From NCBI RefSeq assembly GCF_934754625.1, contig NZ_CAKVIU010000064.1: a stretch of DNA of 12,251 nt; one strand, 5' to 3'. The position numbers and the translations under genes were made by a program. This document shows, piece by piece, positions 6,220 to 12,251 of the stretch. Position 1 is the first letter of the stretch; each line of letters opens with the position of its first letter. The notes below the pieces were generated by a model. That model searched no databases. It saw nothing but the letters and a program-made list of their open reading frames with translations, and was not told where the DNA came from. Origin of the DNA: Catenibacterium sp900764725 (lineage in GTDB: Bacteria > Bacillota_I > Bacilli_A > Erysipelotrichales > Coprobacillaceae).

Positions 6220-6966
6220 ATGAGAAAACCAATTATTGTAGGAAACTGGAAAATGAACCATGGCATCGCAGAAACAAAGGAATTTGTTGCTGCTGTTGAT
6301 GGTAAAGTAACTGATAAAGCTGATTGGGGTATCGCTACTCCATTCTTAGATTTAGCAACTGCTAAAGAAGGCGCAAAGAACTTAATCGTTGCTGCTGAAA
6401 ATTGCCATTTCAAAGACAATGGTGCTTATACTGGTGAAGTAAGCGTTGGAATGTTAAAAGAAATCGGTGTTGAATGGGTTATCTTAGGACATTCTGAAAG
6501 AAGACAGTACTTCGGTGAAACTGATGAAACTGTTAACTTAAAGATGCTTCAGGTATTAAACAACGGTATGACTCCAATCGTTTGTGTTGGTGAATCTTTA
6601 GAAGAATATGAAGCTGGAAAGACTCATGATGTAGTTAAGACTCAGGTTGTTGCTGCATTCAAGGATGTTACAGCTGAAGCTGCTGAAAGAGTAGTTATCG
6701 CTTATGAACCAATCTGGGCTATCGGAACTGGTAAGACTGCAACTAATGAAATCGCAGAAGACGTTTGTGGTTACATTAGAGGTGTAGTTGCTGAACTTTA
6801 TGGTCAGGACGTTGCTGAAAAAGTAAGAATTCAGTACGGAGGATCTGTAAAGCCTGCTACATTAAAAGAATTACTTGAACAGCCTAACATCGATGGTGCT
6901 TTAGTTGGTGGAGCATCATTACAGGTTGAATCATACGTAGCTATGATTGAAGCTTTAAACGACTAA
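6220..6966 (+). CDS. tpiA: Triosephosphate isomerase
   Basis: Interconverts dihydroxyacetone phosphate and glyceraldehyde 3-phosphate in glycolysis; cytoplasmic homodimeric TIM barrel. The 248-residue length is typical. Catalytic residues are in place: Asn9 and Lys11 in GNWKMN, His91 in ILGHSERR, and the general base Glu163 in AYEPIWAIGTGK, which also begins the mobile active-site loop. The phosphate-binding YGGSV and GALVGGASL segments near the C-terminus are intact. GAGGAGA (6202-6208) precedes the ATG by 11 bases. The gene shares the pgk promoter and ends just before a strong terminator, so pgk-tpiA form a two-gene operon. Confidence 0.98.
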   Translation: MRKPIIVGNWKMNHGIAETKEFVAAVDGKVTDKADWGIATPFLDLATAKEGAKNLIVAAENCHFKDNGAYTGEVSVGMLKEIGVEWVILGHSERRQYFGETDETVNLKMLQVLNNGMTPIVCVGESLEEYEAGKTHDVVKTQVVAAFKDVTAEAAERVVIAYEPIWAIGTGKTATNEIAEDVCGYIRGVVAELYGQDVAEKVRIQYGGSVKPATLKELLEQPNIDGALVGGASLQVESYVAMIEALND

Positions 6967-6974
6967 TTATTAAG

Positions 6975-7004
6975 AGATGATTCCTAGTGAATCATCTTTT
7001 TTTT
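6975..7004 (+). terminator. Intrinsic terminator of pgk-tpiA
   Basis: Perfect 9-bp stem AGATGATTC/GAATCATCT with a five-base loop, followed by eight T. It begins 8 bases after the tpiA stop codon. Confidence 0.9.
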
Positions 7005-7023
7005 ATGTATTAAATCTAATTAG

Positions 7024-7032
7024 TGGTATACT
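7024..7032 (+). promoter_or_regulatory. Extended -10 promoter of pepF
   Basis: TGGTATACT is an extended -10 with TATACT. The start would be near 7039, giving a leader of about 23 bases to the pepF ATG. No clear -35 is present, which is acceptable for extended -10 promoters. Confidence 0.5.
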
Positions 7033-7061
7033 ATAACTAACTCATTGAAAGGAGCACAATT

Positions 7062-8861
7062 ATGGCAGAAACAATGAAAGAACGTAAAGATATGGATCCA
7101 CAATATATGTGGGATCTCTCAACACTTTATAAAAATTATGAAGAATGGAATAACGCATTACCTGAACTTAATGATATGATTAAGAAATTACCTGAATACC
7201 AGGGAAAACTCAATAATGCGAAAACAATCAGAGAATTCTTTGATTTTGATACACATTTAGGTAGAAAGTTATCTAATTTCTATTGTTATGCATCACTTAG
7301 AAATTGTGAAGATACAAGAGATAGTGAAGCACAGGCAATGGAAGCAAAAGCTTATCAGGTCTATACAGCTTACGCTACCGCTATCAGCTTTGCTGAACCA
7401 GAAATCTTATCACTTGATGAAGATGTCTTAGAAGCAATTGTACATTCAGAAGACTTAAAGCCTTATGCATTCAATATGCAGAAGTTATTGGATCAGAAAC
7501 CTCATGTATTAAGCGCAAAAGAAGAAGCCCTTCTTGCTGCTTTTACAGAAACATTAGGGGCTCCTAGTAAGATTTCTGAAAGCTTACAGGATGCTGATAT
7601 GACATTTGAATCAGTCACTGATTCAAATGGTGAAGTACATGAACTCAACCAGTCTAACTATATTCTTTTACAGATGAGTGAAGACCGTACACTTAGATTA
7701 AATGCCTTTAAGTCTTTCTATAAAGGATTTAAGCAGCATATTAATACCTTTGCTGCTACTTATAATGGATGTATTAAAGAAGCCGTTGCAGAAGCACAGG
7801 TAAGACATTATGAATCTTCTAGAGCCATGAGTATGGCTTATGAACATGTACCTGGTGTTGTTTATGATAGTTTAGTTGATACAGTAAGAAAGTTCATGCC
7901 TGAAATGTATCGTTATGTACGTTTAAGAAAACAGATTCTAGGTTTAGATGAACTACACTATTATGATGTTTATACACCACTCATTGCAGGTTCTTCTAAA
8001 TCATATACTTATGAAGAAGCACAGCAGATGGTCTTAGATGCAGTCACACCATTAGGTGAAGACTATGTCAATAGAGTAAAACAAGCATATAAAGATAGAT
8101 GGATTGATGTTTATCCTAATAATGGTAAACGTGGTGGTGCTTTCTCTAGTGGTACTTATGATTCTAATCCATACATTCTAACAAGCTTTACAGGCACATT
8201 AGATAGTGTGAGTACAATTGCCCATGAAATGGGTCATTCACAGCATACATGGCTTTCTAATCATACACAAACACCACAGAATGCAGACTATACACTCTTT
8301 GTCGCTGAAGTGGCTTCTACAGTCAATGAAAACTTACTTGTAGAACAGTTATTACAGAAGACGACAGAACCTAAAGAACGTCTGGCTTTATTAAACCACT
8401 ATCTAGAAGGTTTCAAGGGTACTGTATATCGTCAGACTATGTTTGCAGAATTTGAAAGAGATGCACATGCCATGGCTGAAAGAGGAGAAGCTATCACTGC
8501 AGCAAGCATGAATACATTATATAAGAACTTAATCAAAGATTATTTTGGTGAAGACTTAGTCATTGATGATGAAGTACAGTATGAATGGGCTAGAATTCCT
8601 CATTTCTATAGACCATTCTATGTCTATAAGTATGCAACAAGTTATTGTGCAGCTGTTGCACTAAGTGAAGCAATTCTTAATAATGAAGAAGGTGCAGTAA
8701 AGAGATACCTAGAATTCTTATCAATGGGTGGTAGCGCTTATCCATTAGATGAATTAAAGCATGCAGGTGTTGATTTTAGTACACCAGAACCAGTATCTAG
8801 AGCTTTAACTAAGTTTAGTCAGATTCTAGATGATGTAGAAGAAACATTAAAGAAACTATAA
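7062..8861 (+). CDS. pepF: Oligoendopeptidase F (peptidase family M3)
   Basis: Zinc endopeptidase that cuts short peptides (about 7-17 residues) in the cytoplasm, as part of peptide recycling. The 599-residue length matches PepF. The zinc site is visible: HEMGH at 388-392 supplies two histidine ligands and the catalytic Glu389, and Glu416 in FVAEVAS is the likely third ligand, spaced as expected for family M3. The N-terminal part (1-200) is the helical PepF/M3 cap, and the C-terminal RIPHFYRPFYVYKYATSY region (about residues 510-527) is the conserved substrate-contact segment. No signal peptide is seen. AAAGGAG (7047-7053) precedes the ATG by 8 bases. It has its own promoter and may be co-transcribed with the small peptide gene after it. 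Confidence 0.96.
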   Translation: MAETMKERKDMDPQYMWDLSTLYKNYEEWNNALPELNDMIKKLPEYQGKLNNAKTIREFFDFDTHLGRKLSNFYCYASLRNCEDTRDSEAQAMEAKAYQVYTAYATAISFAEPEILSLDEDVLEAIVHSEDLKPYAFNMQKLLDQKPHVLSAKEEALLAAFTETLGAPSKISESLQDADMTFESVTDSNGEVHELNQSNYILLQMSEDRTLRLNAFKSFYKGFKQHINTFAATYNGCIKEAVAEAQVRHYESSRAMSMAYEHVPGVVYDSLVDTVRKFMPEMYRYVRLRKQILGLDELHYYDVYTPLIAGSSKSYTYEEAQQMVLDAVTPLGEDYVNRVKQAYKDRWIDVYPNNGKRGGAFSSGTYDSNPYILTSFTGTLDSVSTIAHEMGHSQHTWLSNHTQTPQNADYTLFVAEVASTVNENLLVEQLLQKTTEPKERLALLNHYLEGFKGTVYRQTMFAEFERDAHAMAERGEAITAASMNTLYKNLIKDYFGEDLVIDDEVQYEWARIPHFYRPFYVYKYATSYCAAVALSEAILNNEEGAVKRYLEFLSMGGSAYPLDELKHAGVDFSTPEPVSRALTKFSQILDDVEETLKKL

Positions 8862-8910
8862 GAAAATGGATCTAGTGGTTCAGCAAGAGTTTTATATTGG
8901 AGAGATTAGC

Positions 8911-9003
8911 ATGGATTCAAAACCACAAAAAATAATTCTTTCAATTTTGTTAATTATGTTAGTTTTAGGATTGATTGGATTGTATTCTTACTATAATTTT
9001 TAA
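8911..9003 (+). CDS. Short single-helix membrane peptide, unknown function
   Basis: A 30-codon reading frame: a polar lysine-containing N-terminus (MDSKPQK), one hydrophobic helix (about residues 8-24), and an aromatic end, YSYYNF. GGAGAG (8899-8904) lies 6 bases before the ATG, a good ribosome site. An in-frame ATG at 8866, four bases after pepF, would give 45 residues but has no clear ribosome site. The frame is closed by a TAA and followed 25 bases later by a strong terminator, so it is likely the last gene of the pepF transcript. Tiny hydrophobic peptides include membrane-complex subunits and type I toxins; nothing here decides between them, and no antisense RNA gene is evident. Its reality as a gene is moderately supported. 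Confidence 0.55.
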   Translation: MDSKPQKIILSILLIMLVLGLIGLYSYYNF

Positions 9004-9028
9004 CACGCTGTGAGCAAGAAGTCATAGG

Positions 9029-9053
9029 ACAACCCGAAAGGGTTGTTTTTTTT
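9029..9053 (+). terminator. Intrinsic terminator after the pepF transcript
   Basis: Perfect 7-bp stem ACAACCC/GGGTTGT with a GAAA tetraloop, followed by eight T (9046-9053). It is a strong, stable terminator. Confidence 0.9.
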
Positions 9054-9067
9054 AGAAAAGTGAATCG

Positions 9068-9076
9068 TGTTATAAT
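9068..9076 (+). promoter_or_regulatory. Orphan extended -10 promoter-like site
   Basis: TGTTATAAT is a perfect extended -10. No reading frame with a ribosome site follows for over 200 bases, so if active it would produce a non-coding RNA or a long leader running into the MerR gene. The -35 position falls in the T-run of the terminator and is not informative. Confidence 0.4.
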
Positions 9077-9254
9077 AGTAAAAGATAAGAAGAGTATTTG
9101 TACTAATAGTAGAATTAAAGATTAAAGTAGATAGAAGGCAGTAATTCTTCTAGGTAACGAAATAATCGTATAAAATTCTTTGCTCCCATATCTGAGTATT
9201 CTATGCTATGTAAATAAAATATTTGAAGATATTACAATAAAAATTATTAACTGC
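9077..9254. other. Gene-free AT-rich spacer before the MerR module
   Basis: I see no reading frame with a credible ribosome site on either strand, no tRNA-like fold and no long repeat. It contains short AT-rich motifs, including AATTAAAGATTAAAG near 9112-9126. It may hold a small RNA from the promoter-like site at 9068, or be the junction where the downstream accessory genes were inserted. Confidence 0.4.
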
Positions 9255-9286
9255 TTGACGGGGAGATTGTCCCCATCGTGTAAGAT
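9255..9286 (+). promoter_or_regulatory. MerR-type promoter with 20-bp spacer and central operator dyad
   Basis: TTGACG (-35, 9255-9260) and TAAGAT (-10, 9281-9286) are 20 bases apart, too far for normal polymerase binding and characteristic of promoters that MerR-family proteins activate by twisting the spacer. The spacer holds the dyad GGGGA-N5-TCCCC, extended outward by GA/TC, centred at 9267, on the -35 side as in mer-type operators. The start would be near 9293, with a leader of about 18 bases. Because the gene behind it is a MerR-type regulator, direct autoregulation is the natural reading. Confidence 0.8.
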
Positions 9287-9310
9287 GGAATCAGAAAGGA
9301 GATATTGAGT

Positions 9311-10000
9311 ATGAACAAAGAAAAAACAGTAATAAAACAGGCAAAAGAAGTTTGTGAATTGCTCGGTATAAACAATGAACGATTAAAATATTTTAAGAAA
9401 AAGGGTGTTTTTACATCTGAGATAACAACAGCTGGTTATACAGCTAATGATATTGATAGACTAAAGCAATTAGTAGTGCTTACTAAAGCTGGTTTGACAT
9501 GTGACGATATCAAGAAAATAGATTTGGGAGAAGTATCATTTAAAGAAGCAATTAAGAACAGAATAAAAATGATGGAAGACAAATTGCAACAAATAAATGG
9601 TGCTCTTAATTTATCGGCAGAATTACTTAATGATGATATTCAGTATGATTCTATGCCGTCAGATTATTACTTGACAGAAATAACAAGACGTGAGAGTGAA
9701 GGTGAAGAATTTATGGATTGTGAAGATTGGCAGTTTGAGTTAGATATGATGGAGAACTTTAAATGTCCTAACTGTGGTACAGAGAATAGTGTAGATTTAG
9801 AAGAGTATCTTTGGTCGGAGAGCAGTGATGAAAGAGAAAATGGTATGGGACCAGATTTTATAAAGTATTTTGATAGCGAAGAGAATTATGAGTGCCCATT
9901 TTGTGGTAAAGTTATTCGTATTTCAGGCTGGAAGAGAGAATACCCAATCGGAGCATTTGATTCTGAGGAGGTTGATGTTTCATTATTAGATGATGAATGA
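9311..10000 (+). CDS. MerR-family transcriptional regulator with Cys4 zinc-ribbon-like C-terminal region
   Basis: A 229-residue protein. Residues 9-70 form a MerR-type winged helix: VCELLGINNERLKYFKKKGV, then GYTANDIDRLKQL, then a TKAGLTCDDIKKI helix. Residues 77-105 are a charged helix suited to the dimerising coiled coil. The C-terminal half is not one of the common drug or metal effector domains. It has CPNCG (152-156) and CPFCG (195-199), a Cys4 pair about 40 residues apart resembling a zinc ribbon, within a very acidic sequence. ATG 9311 is chosen over TTG 9305 because AAGGAG (9297-9302) is 8 bases away. The promoter has MerR-type architecture, so it probably controls itself and the gene 50 bases downstream. 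The signal it senses is unknown; the cysteines could bind zinc structurally or sense metal or redox state. Confidence 0.85.
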   Translation: MNKEKTVIKQAKEVCELLGINNERLKYFKKKGVFTSEITTAGYTANDIDRLKQLVVLTKAGLTCDDIKKIDLGEVSFKEAIKNRIKMMEDKLQQINGALNLSAELLNDDIQYDSMPSDYYLTEITRRESEGEEFMDCEDWQFELDMMENFKCPNCGTENSVDLEEYLWSESSDERENGMGPDFIKYFDSEENYECPFCGKVIRISGWKREYPIGAFDSEEVDVSLLDDE

Positions 10001-10050
10001 ACTTCGCGAAATATACTTGTTATGTAATGAAGTAAAAAGGAGAATAGCTT

Positions 10051-10671
10051 ATGGCAGTAGTAACAGAATCTTTTGATATTCCGATGGATATCATGACAAA
10101 ATTAGCAACTGGAGAATATCGTAGAATTGGTGGGGTTGTGAGAGTTGCAATTGGACCAAATAAAGGTCGAATTGTGAAACATCTTGAACCTGTCAAAATG
10201 GAGCAAGCTGATCAAATCCAAAAGGTTGGAAGTAAAATTATGCAAGTTGCAAAGAATAGGAAGAAAGAACTTATTATTGGGGCTTTAGTTACAGGGGCTA
10301 TTACAGTCGGTGGTGTAGTGTATCATAAAATAAAAAGTAGAGAACCTGAAGTGGTACAGAACTATCATGCAGCATTACGAGATTATATTGATGATGTTCG
10401 TTCAGGTAAATTGAGTATGGAGTCTATCAATCGTTTAATGGATTCTTTAGAAGAACTCAAGCAGAATAAGAATTATGAAAAGATAAAGATTGAATTAACA
10501 ACAGAAGAATTAAATGTTCTTGTTAATCGTATTTATGAGTATACTATCAAACTAGCTAAAGATAATTCAGTTGATCTAGCAGATGACGAATTAAGTTATT
10601 CTGACAACATTCTTTTGAATTTACAGAAGTATCTTTTGGCGCAAAAACATATATTTGAATTGGCTGCATAA
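10051..10671 (+). CDS. Unrecognised membrane-anchored protein paired with the MerR regulator
   Basis: A 206-residue protein I cannot assign. Residues 1-47 look like a small beta-rich domain (FDIPMDIMTKLATGEYRR, then GGVVRV, then GRIVKHLEP). A linker with basic KNRKK precedes one hydrophobic segment at about 74-91 rich in Gly, Ala and Val. Residues 95-206 are mostly helical and charged. There is no signal peptide; the internal helix could be a membrane anchor or a glycine-zipper-like insertion segment. AAGGAG (10037-10042) lies 8 bases before the ATG. It lies 50 bases after the MerR gene without a terminator between, so both are probably one operon, ended by the terminator at 10679. CAA and TTG codons are more frequent than in pgk, tpiA or pepF, consistent with separate ancestry. 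Confidence 0.8.
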   Translation: MAVVTESFDIPMDIMTKLATGEYRRIGGVVRVAIGPNKGRIVKHLEPVKMEQADQIQKVGSKIMQVAKNRKKELIIGALVTGAITVGGVVYHKIKSREPEVVQNYHAALRDYIDDVRSGKLSMESINRLMDSLEELKQNKNYEKIKIELTTEELNVLVNRIYEYTIKLAKDNSVDLADDELSYSDNILLNLQKYLLAQKHIFELAA

Positions 10672-10678
10672 CAAAAGT

Positions 10679-10720
10679 AATCCTCATTATTGAATTGATT
10701 ACAATGATGAGGATTTTTTT
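10679..10720 (+). terminator. Intrinsic terminator of the MerR module
   Basis: A 14-bp stem AATCCTCATTATTG/CAATGATGAGGATT with one G-U pair in RNA and a nine-base loop, then seven T (10714-10720). The extended -10 of the hsdM promoter begins two bases later. Confidence 0.9.
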
Positions 10721-10721
10721 A

Positions 10722-10730
10722 TGTTATAAT
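10722..10730 (+). promoter_or_regulatory. Extended -10 promoter of the type I restriction-modification operon
   Basis: TGTTATAAT is a perfect extended -10. The start near 10737 gives a leader of about 16 bases with AAGGAGA (10741-10747) inside it. The -35 region would lie within the terminator stem just upstream and is not a good match, so the extended TG probably carries the promoter. Confidence 0.65.
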
Positions 10731-10752
10731 AGCGAATGATAAGGAGAAAATT

Positions 10753-12213
10753 ATGTTAACAGGAGAATTAAAGAATAAAGTAGATAAGATATGGGAGTCG
10801 TTCTGGACAGGAGGAATTACTAATCCTTTAGATGTCATAGAACAATTCACTTATCTTATGTTTATGAAACAATTAGATGAAGTAGAAACAAATCATGAAT
10901 CAGATTTTGAGTTATTTGGTACAGAATATGAAGTTCTATTCCCTAAAGATAAACCATATCTTAGATGGCATCATTTTAAGGATATTGGCAGTGCTGATAA
11001 GATGTATGACATCATGAGTAATGAATTATTCCCTTTCATTAAGAATTTAAAGGGCAATGGTGACTCTTCTTATGCAAGATTTATGAGAGATGCCATTTTT
11101 AAGATTCCTACCCCAAACTTACTACAGAAAGTAGTGACTGGAATAGAAGGACTCAATACAGAAGAAGCAGATGTAAAAGGTGATCTATATGAATACCTAT
11201 TAAATAAGCTTGCAACTTCTGGTACAAATGGACAGTTTAGAACACCTAGACATATTATTAATATGATGGTCAATCTTGTAAAACCTGTTCCTACAGATAC
11301 AATATGTGATCCAGCAATGGGTACTGCAGGTTTCCTTATTGGTGCTGAAGAATACTTAAGAGAAAAACATGAAGAACTATTCTTAGATGATAAACTTAAA
11401 GAACACTTTAATAATAAGATGTTTAATGGTTTTGATATGGATTCTACAATGCTTAGAATTGGGGCTATGAACCTTATTTCTCATAATGTAGATAATCCAC
11501 AAATAGAATATAGAGACAGTCTTTCACAACAGAATTATGATGAAAATAAGTACTCTCTTATCTTAGCTAACCCTCCATTCAAGGGGTCATTAGACTATGA
11601 AGTAGTCGCAGAAAACTTATTATCTGTATGTAAGACTAAGAAGACAGAATTACTCTTTATTGCGTTATTCTTACGTTCTTTACAGATAGGTGGTAGATGT
11701 GCATGTATTGTACCTGATGGTGTATTATTTGGTTCTAGTAAAGCACATAAGAGTATTAGAAAAGAATTAGTAGAGAATAACCAGTTACATGCAGTTATTT
11801 CTATGCCTAGTGGTGTATTTAAACCATATGCAGGTGTATCTACAGCTATATTAGTATTTACTAAGACAACTACAGGTGGTACTGATAATGTCTGGTTCTA
11901 TGATATGAAAGCAGATGGTTATTCATTAGATGATAAGCGTTCACCAGTAGAAGAGAATGATATTCCTGATATTATTCATAGATATGAACATTTAGATGAA
12001 GAAAAGGATAGAAAGAGAACAGAACAGAGTTTCTTTGTACCTAGAGAAGAGATTGCAGAGAATGATTATGATCTTTCTATTAATAAGTATAAAGAGATTG
12101 TTTATGAGAAGGTTGAGTATCGTCCTACTCATGAGATATTAGGTGATATTGAAGCACTTAATAAAGAGATAGAAGAGAGTATTAAGGAATTAAAGTCTTT
12201 ATTGAAGGACTAG
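10753..12213 (+). CDS. hsdM: Type I restriction-modification system DNA methyltransferase subunit (HsdM)
   Basis: Modification subunit that methylates adenine within the site chosen by HsdS and forms the M2S methylase or, with HsdR, the R2M2S restriction complex. At 486 residues it has normal length. The N-terminal helical HsdM_N domain (1-130) begins LKNKVDKIWESFW. The Rossmann-like N6-adenine methylase domain follows, with the AdoMet-binding motif I as DPAMGTAGFL (186-195) and the catalytic motif IV as NPPF (273-276). A charged helical C-terminus (about 455-485) probably contacts HsdS. AAGGAGA precedes the ATG by 5 bases. Motif I has Ala where many HsdM proteins have Gly (GTGGF), a tolerated variant. 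The reading frame is intact; hsdS and hsdR would be expected beyond the window. Confidence 0.96.
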   Translation: MLTGELKNKVDKIWESFWTGGITNPLDVIEQFTYLMFMKQLDEVETNHESDFELFGTEYEVLFPKDKPYLRWHHFKDIGSADKMYDIMSNELFPFIKNLKGNGDSSYARFMRDAIFKIPTPNLLQKVVTGIEGLNTEEADVKGDLYEYLLNKLATSGTNGQFRTPRHIINMMVNLVKPVPTDTICDPAMGTAGFLIGAEEYLREKHEELFLDDKLKEHFNNKMFNGFDMDSTMLRIGAMNLISHNVDNPQIEYRDSLSQQNYDENKYSLILANPPFKGSLDYEVVAENLLSVCKTKKTELLFIALFLRSLQIGGRCACIVPDGVLFGSSKAHKSIRKELVENNQLHAVISMPSGVFKPYAGVSTAILVFTKTTTGGTDNVWFYDMKADGYSLDDKRSPVEENDIPDIIHRYEHLDEEKDRKRTEQSFFVPREEIAENDYDLSINKYKEIVYEKVEYRPTHEILGDIEALNKEIEESIKELKSLLKD

Positions 12214-12226
12214 AAAGGAGCTAAAT

Positions 12227-12251
12227 GTGGGTGATAAATCTGCATTTGTAG
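12227..12251 (+). CDS. Start of the next gene of the restriction operon, truncated by the window edge
   Basis: AAAGGAG (12214-12220) lies 6 bases before a GTG that opens a frame reading MGDKSAFV up to the window end. The overlapping ATG at 12225 gives only eight codons before TAG. The 13-base gap after hsdM implies co-transcription. In type I operons hsdS usually follows hsdM, so a specificity subunit is the likeliest identity, but eight residues cannot show it. Another operon-associated gene is possible. Confidence 0.4.

Noticed and set aside
9120..9195. Short minus-strand frame of 24 codons in the gene-free spacer, starting near 9195.
   Set aside because: No ribosome site and no promoter in the right place; expected by chance in AT-rich DNA.
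9054..9254. Riboswitch, T-box or tRNA in the spacer.
   Set aside because: I could find no long paired arms, T-box sequence, cloverleaf or conserved core; only AT-rich sequence.
10003..10010. 8-bp palindrome TTCGCGAA between the MerR gene and its partner.
   Set aside because: Too short to mean anything alone, and not repeated elsewhere in the window as far as I could see.
9997..10035. Twelve-codon frame (ATGA overlap with the MerR stop) reading MNFAKYTCYVMK.
   Set aside because: No ribosome site of its own and no similarity seen; more likely chance, though translational coupling cannot be excluded.
1..12251. CRISPR array, insertion sequence or integrase.
   Set aside because: No regularly spaced direct repeats, terminal inverted repeats with a transposase, or recombinase-like protein are present.

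Overview
The window is low-GC DNA with strong Shine-Dalgarno sites, very short mRNA leaders and a marked preference for TTA, GAA and (unusually for AT-rich DNA) CAG codons. This points to a low-GC Firmicute. A gut Erysipelotrichales/Coprobacillaceae-type host is my guess from overall protein style, not something the sequence proves. All genes read on the + strand.

1-3182, sugar uptake: after a hairpin and an intrinsic terminator closing whatever lies to the left, a regulated promoter region (a 24-bp near-palindrome, a cre-like site and an extended -10) drives a complete mannose-family PTS: EIIA (191), EIIB (634), EIIC (1155), EIID (2008). A two-helix membrane protein (2863) follows, then a strong terminator. 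EIIA and EIIC end in nearly the same acidic tail.

3197-7004, small metabolic enzymes and glycolysis: a Cof-type HAD phosphatase whose ribosome site abuts the PTS terminator, a PEP-mutase-like TIM-barrel protein of unknown function, then pgk and tpiA under a clear promoter and closed by a terminator. PTS uptake produces sugar phosphate while consuming PEP, and pgk/tpiA belong to the glycolytic segment that replenishes PEP.

7024-9053: pepF (oligoendopeptidase F) with an extended -10 promoter, followed by a previously unlisted 30-residue (possibly 45-residue) single-helix membrane peptide and a terminator.

9054-10720, accessory module: a gene-free stretch of about 250 bp with an orphan promoter-like site, then a MerR-type regulator with a Cys4 zinc-ribbon-like C-terminal half. 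Its own promoter has the long 20-bp spacer and central dyad typical of MerR control. It is followed by an unrecognised membrane-anchored protein and a terminator. Codon use is less strict here than in the metabolic block, suggesting acquisition.

10722-end: start of a type I restriction-modification operon, with hsdM complete and the next gene cut after eight codons by the window edge. The most novel part is the MerR/zinc-ribbon plus membrane-protein pair beside the restriction operon; its function cannot be read from the sequence.
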